Shown one piece after another: positions 12,790-25,569 of a stretch of 64,000 nucleotides of DNA. The position numbers and the translations under genes were made by a program. The DNA is from Panulirus ornatus (Eukaryota; Arthropoda; Malacostraca; Decapoda; Palinuridae). Under the pieces are notes generated by a model. It saw only the letters and a list, made by a program, of their open reading frames with translations, did not search any database and was not told where the DNA came from. How positions within the stretch are numbered: position 1 is the first letter of the stretch; every line of letters begins with the position of its first letter. The stretch covers positions 11,950,683-12,014,682 of the forward strand of contig NC_092276.1 in NCBI RefSeq assembly GCF_036320965.1, read 5' to 3'.

Positions 12790-13145
12790 TCTTGCATAAG
12801 GTATTTCTTGGCATCATGCCGTAAAGTAGTGTACGGTGATACCATACTTTGGTATCATTCTGCATAGAATTGTACAGTGACACCATATCTTGGGATAATG
12901 CTGTACTTTAGCTTCATACTGTGCAATGGTGTACGGTTGTAGTATATCTTGGTATCATGCTCTGCGTATCTTGGCATCATGCTGTCAAGTAGTGGATGGT
13001 GATATCATATGTTGGCAATATGCTGTACAGTGCTGTGGAATAACACCTTGTCTTGGTATCAAGCATCATGTCATCATACTGTACAATAGTGTGAGATAAT
13101 ATCATATCTTGGTAACATGCTCTACGGTGGTGTGAGGTGAAACCA
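12790..13145. repeat. Decayed minisatellite, period about 41 bp
   Basis: The core cttggtatcatgctgtacag recurs with heavy divergence about eight times (for example near 12818, 12845, 12951, 12971, 13052 and 13109), spaced mostly by 41 bases with some internal insertions. Each unit ends in a ggtgatatcatat-like string. It is an old tandem array. Confidence 0.7.
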
Positions 13146-14149
13146 CCAGTTCTTTACGGTATCTCTGACTTTTAGTGGATTAAAAGTCGTCCATCTTCGC
13201 AAGATGGGAATCAAACCCTGGTGTATATTGTATTGTACCCTATGATATATATCCCTCGTCTTCGTTCAGTGAGACCTAGGGAGGTCAGTGGAGTCAATAT
13301 TTCTAACTAAATAACAATGCTAAGAAAAAGTCAGCAGGGATATTGTCGAGCAGGTTACATTAATCTAACATTGTTTGATGTCTTCTACAGACGGAAGAGA
13401 ATGAGACATCACGTAGAAGGGGAAATGGGCTGGCAATATTCTTGTACAGGAGGTGGGTGGGCGGCTCGTTCTTCCACACGCATCACTTGGTTGATGGATG
13501 GCAGCGGGTATGTGTGTGGGGCTGGGACGCCAGGCTGCAGTCTCTGATACCTGCATTCAAATGAACTGTTATACGCCAAGACTAGACTTAGCCGGATCTT
13601 CAGTGTTGAGGAGAGGAAGGCATTTTCATGTTAAGCTCCTCTAAAGAATTTTAAGACAACGTCACTGTTGTCTTATATTTTCAGTAAGAAGTTTATATCA
13701 AATTTTCCTTTGCGTGTAAATACTTCCCCAAGTATATCTAAATATTTTGTGGGAAACAGATATTTCCGTCTGATAAGAATCTGTACGCACGTAGGGTTAT
13801 CTACCACAACCTCATAAACCGCTGTGCAGGGTAAACCTTTAAGAATGTGTATGAAATTCCTTATATCTCAAGCTGAGGAAGTCTTCGAATTTTTGTTGGA
13901 TAAATTGAGTTTAGGAGGCTGCCTGAGAGGTAGAGTACAGACAGCCAGATGATTCGCGTTACCTTTATTACCCCCTGATGATTGCACCGCGTCTGGTTAT
14001 TAGGACATGATGTTAGCATCCGACTGGGGTGCTGCTGCCAGTGTTGTCAGAATTGGTGGCTACTATCAAGATGTAAGGGGGCAACCAGTTATGGTTACGT
14101 TTGACGTAGTCATCAAATCAGAAGACATGTAGACAAGCTGAGCAACTTG
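13146..14149. other. Low-copy stretch, nothing recognised
   Basis: The frame 13317-13547 (+) and its antisense partner show no known motif. A short ggtttgattcc-like string (minus strand, near 13210) resembles a Pol III B box but has no matching A box. I see no gene or element here. Confidence 0.5.
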
Positions 14150-16850
14150 AATTCTAGTTGGAATTCAGTGGAGTGATTGGCATCTGTGTTCAAATAAAGC
14201 AAGTGAGGAAGGAAACCAAATATTACATAGAGATGCCAAACGAGGCAAGAGAATGGAGCAACACCGCTAGGTATGGTGATGTTAAATTGAAAGTAATGAA
14301 TTCAAATATTGATGAATTGATCGTAAACGGTAAAGGACGAGAATTCAAGGATAGTATGAGGGAAAGTGCATCTGATATTGTTGGAGGCGTAGCAGCAAAA
14401 CTTACTAATGAGATGCTATCTCATCTATTCTGCCCAGAGGGGTAAACGACAGAAAGGAGGAAAAAAGAAGGTAAAGGAAGGGGAGCATTTACCCTTTCGA
14501 TAAAAGACAGCTTAAGTTTCAAGATGTATTGGAGGATGGTCCTCTCGGACGATACACAATGGAAGGAGTAAATGTACAGAAGCACATAGTATTGTAGATA
14601 TGATATTGTCATCCAAGGAATTGCAACGACCCGTAACAAATATGTAATGATAACAGTAAAGGAGCAATCAGAATGGTACGTGAACAGTAAAAGACTCACT
14701 TTTCAGATATGGCAAAGTACTGATAATGGAAAGAAAGACTAAGGGAATTTGGATTTTCATGGTGAGATGGAATCACGAAAGAAAAGTCTTAGAGTGTAAA
14801 CAGGAAAATTTCCTCTATCAAAAAGTCAAGCAGCATACTAGGATGGAAACGACTGATATCATAGCATCGCTAGATCTTAACTTCACACACAGTGGCATGG
14901 ATATTGAGAATATGATATATGATAAAGCCACTGAAAGATGTCACCATGCAATTCTCAGTTTCGGTGTGTTAAATAAGACATTAAAAAGACAAGGTTAACC
15001 AAGATATAAAGAGGGGATATAATTGTGGAGCTACAAAATCCTCGACAATTTTCATAATACCATAGACTGGGAAAAGGAGTCAGTAGCCAGGAACCAAGAC
15101 TTTGCGATGGGAGGCTCTATGATATTTACAGTGAAAGGTTAGGAACATGGACACCTTTCGCCTCAAATATATATGATATAGATGGAATGGTAAGAAAGAG
15201 GAAGCAGTGGCTTAACGAATGATGTCAAATAGCAAAGGAGCTTTGAGATGTGCTGTAGCAAAGAGATAGAAGGCGTTTCAGCCATCCAACGTTTGTAAAG
15301 TAATGGACAAGGAAACAAGTATAACTGGATAAGAAAGGAGGAACAAAGAAACTTTGAAAAGAATATTGTGAATATGGCACGAGAAAATCAGAAACTTTCC
15401 ATGAATATATCAAGAGTTAATTGTCTGCTAATCAGGCAAAGGTATTCAGAGTGAAGAATTGTTGAGGATGATGCAAGAATATGAGAGGAACTGAATTAGT
15501 TGGAAAATGTTATCACATTAGAAGAAACAATAGCACCAACACTAGTGAAGTGGAATAAGGAGGAGGTTCTATAAACCGGTGAGACGTCTAGAAAAAAATT
15601 CAACTTAATGTTAAAAGGTCTTGACCCATACAAAGCTCAAGTCCGATGAAATCTCACTACATGTTTCGAAGATGTTTTCAGATATGTGATATAAACCTCT
15701 TGAAATACTATTAATGATGTCAGAGGAAAGGGACAAAGTGCTCGTGGAATGGAAAAGAGCACAAGTGTTTAAGGTTTAGGAAAAGATGGAACGCAAATGG
15801 ATGACTTTCTCCAGAGAAGAAAGTGCCGTCTTATGGAAAGATCATTTGTGAAAGAATTAAGAACATGGATTTCCAAGAGTGAGTGAGCTGGGTGGATTGC
15901 TTGCACATATACCGTCAGATAAAAATTTGACTCTGCTCCACATGGGAAGCTGATCAAGAAGCTGGATGACCAAAACTCCTTTGATGGATAGAGAACTATC
16001 TTAGAGGAAAGGAACAAAAAACACATGTCAGAGAAGCCTTCTCCAAAAGGGCTGAGGTGACCAAAGAAATGCTACAGTGTTCTATTCTGGGACCACTACT
16101 CTGCCTCATCAAAGTATGTGAATTGCAGGAAAGTCTGAATATCATTGCAGATGATACAAAGCCGATGGGAGTAATACAATGTGAGGAGGATTAATTCAGC
16201 TGACTTGGGGACTTAAACACACTCCAAAGTTTGTCTGTTACATGTTTAATGAAATTCGGTAAGAGAAATATGAAGTAATGACAGTGGGACAAAGTGAAAG
16301 GAAGCCTTAATAAAAGTATCATCTACAAGGGAATATACTTCAGGATATGTAGGTGAGATTGACTAACCTCTTACCTGAGTTCCACATTAGGAGAATGATC
16401 AAGAATATAAACTGTCTGTTGGCAAATATCTAAGTAGCTTTCAAACATGGATAAGGAAACATTTAGCAAGATGTTCATATATGAATATGCTTTTCAAGTT
16501 TTGTCGCCGTATGTAAAAATGCACGATAAACTAACAGAGGTCCAGAGGAAGGTAACAAAGAAGGCGCCAGGATTAAGGGAAGGGAGCTGAGTTACATGCA
16601 AAGACTAAAGGTTTGAAATCATCTCACCTTAGAGGAGAGAAGAGTGAGAGGTGGGACCTGAGATCAACTTTTAAGTTTTTCAAAGAGATCGATGAGAGGT
16701 TGACAGTGAACAGTTCCTCGAGGAATTTAGGGATAGCGCAACCAAAATGCATGACATGAAATTAGGCATGGATGTTGTCAGAAAAGATGTCAGGTACTTT
16801 TATAATAAAAGAATGGTAAATGCGAAGAGAAAAAAAAAAAATATTGCTCA
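14150..16850 (+). mobile_element. CR1/Jockey-like LINE relic (endonuclease and RT)
   Basis: A heavily decayed plus-strand LINE. Near 14840-14970 the frame 14726-14998 resembles the C-terminal part of an APE endonuclease (an IIASLDLNFT segment followed by a degraded PLGKSDH-like region, CHHAILSF). Near 15610-15660 a LDPYKAQV-like string matches the DP-KAPGPD finger block of the family. At 16010-16180 REAFSKRAEVTKEMLQ, SILGPLLCLI and then ADDTKPM correspond to the VPQGSVLGPLLFL and ADDTK boxes. Near 16480-16590 the tail VLSPYVKMHDKLTEVQRKVTK matches the family's C-terminal region. Many stops and indels show long inactivity. The exact clade (CR1 or Jockey) is uncertain. Confidence 0.75.
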
Positions 16851-17399
16851 TCCTGACGAAGAGATAGCAAGGTAGCAATGAGGCACAGGCTGTTAATCAG
16901 GATTTCATTCACCACGTTTCGACTGTTGTCTTCCCAAGGAGAATAAGACAAAGCAGTGGTTAGTATGGGGTTATATTAGTAATACTGGTTCCCATTTTCA
17001 CTTGTATTCAGCCAAGCTCCGCCCACTGGTCTGGCGGCCTCTGTAACTTACCTGTAAGCCCTGGTACAGTGATCTTGTTACTATATCTTCCAGTAGAGTG
17101 TAGGTGGTAGAAGCAGACTAAATTTCACTAGAAGATGATGTCCACACAGTAGCAGGGAGTTACTGGTGGGATTCAGAGGACGTGCAATTGACGGACGGAG
17201 CTTCGTCAAATGCGAGAGGGAAGAGAGAGGAACTGACCAGTCAAAGAGCGCCACGAGACACCGACCTGTGTCATATTTTTCTGAAATGACAACTGTCGAA
17301 AGGTTTAGAATGAAATCCTTGCTGGCAGCACGTGTCTCATTGCTACCTAACTACGTACCACGAATGGGAAAACATAAATGGTGCAAACCCTCCAATGAA
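16851..17399. other. Low-copy stretch after the LINE relic
   Basis: An A-rich run at about 16831-16843 may be the remains of the LINE tail. The rest shows no recognisable gene. The frame 17166-17513 (+) has no family signature at its start. Confidence 0.45.
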
Positions 17400-17855
17400 G
17401 TTCACGAAGGAACAGCTATTTGTCCAGCCCACTTCTATCTCTTCCCACACGACTCCCTGTACATCTATCTTTTCATATGCAGTCGCTCTCAAGATAGCAT
17501 CACAACACCATAACACCATGGTAACAATAACAAACACGCAGGACTACATTATAAAATCACAATGATTTTTTATCTAGAACAGAGTATTTGCGTCTTCACG
17601 AAAGTCTTCAATCACTCTTTTACTGTCAAAATGACACAAGTACATCGTACATCATCAACTCACTAAGAATAAACGGTCGCCCCTACTGAAAATATACAAG
17701 CTTTTCTAGGCATCACATACGACACACACAAAATACACCCCACCAATGATGTTAATATAAATGCAACCAAAATCAGTATCATCAAAACACTACCTGGCAT
17801 CAAAGTTAGAAAAGAAAAAAACTATACATCATCTAAGATTACATCATTCATGTAT
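17400..17855 (+). mobile_element. I/Jockey-like LINE fragment (RT thumb region)
   Basis: Plus-strand translation gives HHNTMVTITNTQDYI near 17505-17550, a degraded ADDITI-like region, then KSSITLLLSKMTQ (about 17605) and NIQAFLGITYDTHKIH (about 17690), then IIKTLPGIKVRKEK and YTSSKIT (about 17785-17840). This order matches the segment after the catalytic box of I/Jockey-group RTs (KSSVTLFTP, ILGVTLDTH, LKALAGTTWGKxKETLLxTYK). The fragment ends close to derivative S2. Stops interrupt it. Confidence 0.6.
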
Positions 17856-17865
17856 ATATATATAT

Positions 17866-20449
<2,584 letters not shown>

Positions 20450-21010
20450 TAATGTATCAAACTAAAGTAAATGAAGAAAAGTACCTTGGAGTTGTCATTA
20501 GCCACAATTTGAAATACACTAAACTGTGTAAAGCAGCAAGTAAAAAGGCTACTAAATGTTAGGTTTCATAGCCAGGAACATAGATAACTCATTAGAAACA
20601 ATTCTTATACTTTCTGATTCTCTAGTAAGACCACACGTTGAATAAACAGTTAGTTTTGATCCCCAAACTATAAAAAAGATGAGGAAAAATTAGAGCGAGT
20701 ACAAATACGTGTGACAAAATTGATTCCATTCCTTAGAAATCTGGCATACGAAGAGAGGCTAAAACGATTGGATCTCTTTTCTGAACAAGTTTGATAAGTA
20801 AACCACAATTATCTCGAAATACAAGAAGATACGATTACCAGGACAAATGGAATAAAACTCAAAGCTAAAAGATGTATTACGGACATGGGAAGAAGCTTCT
20901 TTTCCTATAGGTGTGTTGAGCACTGGAATAAGTTATCGTCAGATGTAGTGAATGCTAAATCTATAAATACCTTCAAAAGTCGTTGAGACAAATATTTTGT
21001 AAATTCAGGT
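20450..21010 (+). mobile_element. CR1-like LINE 3' fragment (5'-truncated)
   Basis: Plus-strand translation across frames gives EKYLGVVISHNLKYTKLCKAASKK near 20475, SLVRPHVE near 20620, then KRCITDMGRSFFSYRCVEHWNKLSSDVVNAKSINTFKSR near 20865-20990. These match the last third of CR1-type RT proteins (KDLGVxI, LVRPHLEY, RKNFFSNRVVxxWNxLP and the FKNRLDKY-like end). A stop follows the final block as expected. The 5' truncation is usual for LINEs. The fragment is inactive. Confidence 0.8.
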
Positions 21011-21985
21011 ATACTTTGAGAAAAATGCCAGAAATAAACGTATAAACGACAGCGGTAATGGGGATACTAGAAGGCTAATGTGCAGCAGCGGGGAGTCGGT
21101 GAAAGCTTATGAAACTACTTAGCAGAATTACATATTTTGTCAAGTTATATCTACCTTTTCTTTTATTTCAGACAACCCACTCGTGGGCCAATCAGGCCTC
21201 CAGTTGACTGTCTTTCTCATGTAAACTCATGCAATGTGTCATTTAGTGGTCTCCTACGTCTTACTTTTTGGCTAATGGTGTTTTTGACAAACGCACATAT
21301 AGGCTAAGGGTTACGTTATCACCTATTACAAAGAAAGTGACATCAGGTGATAGTCTACTGTAATACTTAAGAAGAGTAAGGACATTACTTCCCAAAGAAT
21401 GAAATCAAAGTATGCCTACAGGATACATACATGTACATATAGAAAAATATTCATCTAAGCCTGAAGAATGTAGCGTGTCCAACGGTAGGATCATAGGAAT
21501 GAACCTAATATGATACATGCTGGTAGAGTAATGCGTTATTCTATAGCATAGGCCTACTAGAATTATGATGAATGGCGTGTGCCATTATGTATATAACTAT
21601 AGAAGAACAGAGGTGTCTACAGGACCCATTCTGGCTCCTCTTCGACTGCACATTTTCATGTGTCCCATGCAGATTTGTGAGTGTCCAAACAACCTCTAAC
21701 CCCTCCTGCTTTTGAACCTTCGATATCGGACTTTTGAAGAACTCCGTACAAAAATCCTATATGAAGATACAAATCCGTTAATTTAGTTACCCACTTTGCA
21801 AGGAAAATCCAAAGAAATTCCTAAAATAGACGTTGTCTTAGTGCCATTGATTCACAGATTATATATATTTCTGCTTAGACTTGTGTGAAAAAGAACGAAA
21901 TGACATATACCATCTTCTTGACCCTAGAGGCACAGCTAAGTCTTCGATAATTTATAGTGACAGAAATATACACCCCCGTAGAGTG
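21011..21985. other. Low-copy stretch, nothing recognised
   Basis: No reading frame with a family signature, no element end and no tandem repeat is apparent here. Confidence 0.5.
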
Positions 21986-21989
21986 CAGG

Positions 21990-22290
21990 AGCCACATTCT
22001 CTTATGGGGGTCTTCCCACAACGCTGTGTAACATCATTAGATTTTCTCTGCTACTTTGTGTCACATTCAGAATTATGATAGTCGTCCTACCATGATGTGT
22101 CACACACAGCTTATGGGAATCTCTCGATCACGCATTTCACAGTTGCGTCGGAGTTCTGCTCCACACAGGGTCATGGAGTACCTGCCTTATGTGAGTCTCT
22201 TCCACAGGCTGGGTCACACAGTCTTATGTGATTAGAGTCTCCCTGCTACGCTTGCTCACACAGTCTCTTATAACCTCTCTCCATCCTGTG
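21990..22290. repeat. Decayed minisatellite, period about 38 bp
   Basis: Units ending in tgtgtcacacacag or ggtcacacag recur near 22025, 22060, 22105, 22215 and 22260, each followed by a cttatggg or cttatgtga start and a tctcttcc-like middle. Divergence is high. The small frame 21881-22078 overlaps it and has no known motif. Confidence 0.6.
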
Positions 22291-23690
22291 TTTATAGAAA
22301 ATAATGAGTATCTTTTTTTCATTTCTTAAAAGGACGGTAATATATTTTCTGCATCATTTCACAATAGGCAAAGACTATGAGAGTTCATGATATGCAAGTT
22401 TGCCTGAGCGTCATTTTCTATCACACGTAGACCCCAAACACTAATGGGTATCTATTTTCAGGCAAAGTTTGTCTTCTACTATATGTGAGAATGCTATCTT
22501 AATCCTGAAGAGACAAGAACCTGAAGTAAATTGGTATCCTTTAAATTTCAGATCCGAAAACTGAAAAGAATCAAGACTACAGATTAGAGAGTCTAAGATG
22601 TATAACTAGCAATGCATTTTCGTCTAATACTGTACATGCTCTTTGCCCCAGGGTTGCCTGCACGTATTCTGTCAAGCCAAGTATGAAGTGCGTATATCTT
22701 GGTTGTCTCTTGGTTCGGATATTCGGTACATGAACCTGGTGCTACATGTAGTTTTATTTCAATTTTGTCTTAGTGCACCGATAGAACGAAGACCAGCCAT
22801 CCCTCTTACTTAAAATTTCTAATTCTGTTGGAATTGAATCATGCAGTAAACTACTGTTTACATTTTCACATTTCACAATGACACATGAAAATATACAAAG
22901 TAATATAAAGGAATTCAAACAGCACAAGCCACTGGCTACCTTCGAGGTTACTGGTGACAATGGAAGATATCAGAGACTCACAGGAGATATCAGAAATTCA
23001 TATAGTACCTCTTTTTATCTTATTTATGCATTGCTCTGCTGGGATATATGGTACCTTCACGACTCAGTTGATGATCATCAGAGCAGTATGGCGAATCACC
23101 TTTTTCTTCACGTAGTCCTAGGTCTGGCTCGTCAGTTTCTGTTGGTGATGTGTTGTGCCCGTAATGTGTTGATCGGATAGTGTTGACCGCAATCAAAGTT
23201 TAAGTTGTGCGGGTAGTGTGTAGCGACGCTATGATCATGCTGAACCTCACCAGAGTGTTTGTGATGAAGATTTGGTGTGTTCCAACACTGCAGATGATCA
23301 TCCAAGAGTTGATATTAAAACTATAATGCGTTGCAACTTCAGAGCGCTATTGACAATCATCCACAGCGAGAGCCATCCACTGACAGATAGTGCAATAGCT
23401 TGACCCAACAGCCATAACCGTGTGTGTTATGTTGCCTGAGCCCTGCGCAAATTGGAATAATATTTTAGTCGAAATGGAGTGAGGTGGGCCTTGCCAGGTT
23501 ACTACCGCCTATCCCGTTAGTGTCAAGGCTTGTCTGTATCTCGCTTTGTTTCCTCGGTTCTATGTTGTCCCTTCCCTCTTGAAAAATGTTCCTTGGTTTC
23601 GCTGTTTGTCTTCTCTTTCCATAGGTTTTGCAGATTCTGTCCTTTTCTTATAACAATGATTTTGTTTTTCCCTTTTCTTGTCATGCACTA
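22291..23690. other. Low-copy stretch, nothing recognised
   Basis: The frame 22878-23180 (+, 100 codons) has no recognisable domain, and the opposite frame 22960-22754 is equally unrevealing. I see no splice-supported gene structure. Confidence 0.45.
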
Positions 23691-23818
23691 GTCTATGACT
23701 TCTTATTTCTTTAGCTTCATAATCTATTTTACCAGTCTCTATCTTCTTATTTCTTTAACGCTATAATTTCATTTACTCGTCTCTGTCTTCTTATTTCTGT
23801 AGCTCTATAATTTCTTTG
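23691..23818. repeat. Minisatellite, period 44 bp, 2.9 units
   Basis: Units start at gtctatgacttcttatttct (23691), gtctctatcttcttatttct (23735) and gtctctgtcttcttatttct (23779). The spacing is exactly 44 bases twice, with moderate divergence in the second half of each unit. Confidence 0.8.
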
Positions 23819-25565
23819 TTTTTCTGTTGTTTTGAGGTTCCTAGAAACTCTTATTTGGTTCTAAAATGTGTGGTTCTTTCCTATATCCATATGTTCTATA
23901 TAGTCTCTCGTGTCTCCTAACCAAATTAATTATTTTCTTTAACTCTGATGTTCTCCTTTTCCTTGACGGTTTAAGATTTCCTTTGCTTGGCCTTTGGATT
24001 GCTGCGATGCTCTTGCTAGTTCCTCACTTCAGGCTAAGCAATGGCCCTTTAGAATCATAAGGTTTGCTCTATATCCACTACAGTGATGTTGAAAAACTGT
24101 TGGAGTGACTAGCTATACTCCGTCAAGGAAGTGAATTCCTGAATAGAGTCACAACTCTTGCTCACAAGGGAACACATCACTCATTATGAAACTCTGTCGT
24201 CAGAGAGAAACGCGCTACATTTCAGGGAACGATATTACCCCATAACGGGACAAGTTTGTTCTTAAGGAACACCGTAACTTCAGAGATGAAAATTATGATC
24301 CAGGTGAGATGCTCTGGGGAAACATTTTACGCCGCAGGGAGTCATATACCCCTTCAAAGGTCTTTATTGTGTTTCTTGCGAGACGGTGTATTAGAGACAC
24401 AATTACTGTTGATTGGGCATAAATTGTAAGTAGGAGACGGTATCATGATGAAAAACGACAACACCTCAATACTTTAGGGCGATCATACTCTGGGAGAAAT
24501 TCTGAAAGCTCCCTGGTTCTCAGGGGTGGGAGAAAATATTTTTACCCGGAGCGAATTTCATCTCTAGAATATACATTTGTCATAAACTGGAATGAACAAG
24601 AGAAAAGGATCTTCCAAGCATCTCCCAAGGTTGAAGTGAGATACTTAAAAACAGGCTGCTGCAGGATTTTAGGTGAACCAACAAAGACCTTCTGGCTGTT
24701 TCTCAGCGCCAAGGGCGGTGCTTAAAGAGAAAAGATTGTGGAGTTGCATGTCCCAAGGAGCGGCCTCTCTCCTGCCCCCAGCTACTGAGCCCTGGCACGC
24801 CATCGGGACATCACCTCGCCCACCACACGTTACTATTCCCTGTTCAATCTTCACAACTCTACCACACACAACCACCCGGGATTTAAGATCATCCACAAGA
24901 GATAAGTATGTAAGCTTCTATAAGAAGCTCAAGAGCATAAGCATTTCTATTTCACTGTGGATTTTACTTGAAATTCAGCACATCATCACAACTCTTGCTC
25001 TAACTGCGATGGAGTGCTCAGCGTGAGAAGGAACTTGGTGCTGACAATCTGGGCCACGTCAGAATTTTTCCGGGCGCAACAGTATCTTACTGACTCCATT
25101 GAGTTGGTTGGAAAGGAACAGGTCACACGGCAAGATCTTGAAAAGACATTCACCTATAATAATCAACTCGGTGTATATCCCGAAATTCGAAGCCATAATG
25201 GTATCCTTCATCTAATTCAGTGGAGAAGAAGTTTAGAGAAGACAAAAGTTGAATTGATACCGTTATTTACTACACAGTAAAATCAATACAAATCTGAACT
25301 ATGTCGTTGGTAAAAGAGAGGAAGTTTCAACTTATATCACACAGACGGCAAATATGGCGAAAATCTTGGTCATATGGTAGACTCTTAACGGTTGATGAGT
25401 TCCAAAAACTCATTTACAGCTCAAAAATCAGGAGCCGCGAGACTCTCTGTTATTATTCTGGGATTTTTTTTAAGTGGCTGACATAACAAGGGCAAAACAT
25501 GCTTCAGTCAAAGGCCCTCGTGTAAGACAGAAAATCATGAAAGAAAATGAAAGTAGAAATTAGTT
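23819..25565. other. Low-copy stretch, nothing recognised
   Basis: Frames 24673-25026 (+) and 25014-25280 (+, containing LVGKEQVTRQDLEKTFTYN) are open but match no family I know. Around 24160-24350 a loose cagggaac/cagagat rhythm might be a very old tandem array, but I cannot define a period. Confidence 0.4.
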
Positions 25566-25569
25566 AGGG

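Noticed and set aside
12790..13145. CRISPR-like array of regularly spaced repeats
   Set aside because: The units are contiguous diverged tandem copies with no conserved repeat plus unique spacers, and the sequence is eukaryotic.
13160..13230. Possible tRNA-like block (gggtttgattccc on the minus strand)
   Set aside because: Only a B-box-like string is present; there is no A box at proper spacing and no cloverleaf.
24160..24350. Possible tandem repeat with cagggaac / cagagat spacing
   Set aside because: No stable period could be defined by eye.
25014..25280. Possible retroviral-type integrase or protease relic in an 88-codon frame
   Set aside because: No zinc-finger, DDE or protease signature is visible; the similarity impression was too weak to support.
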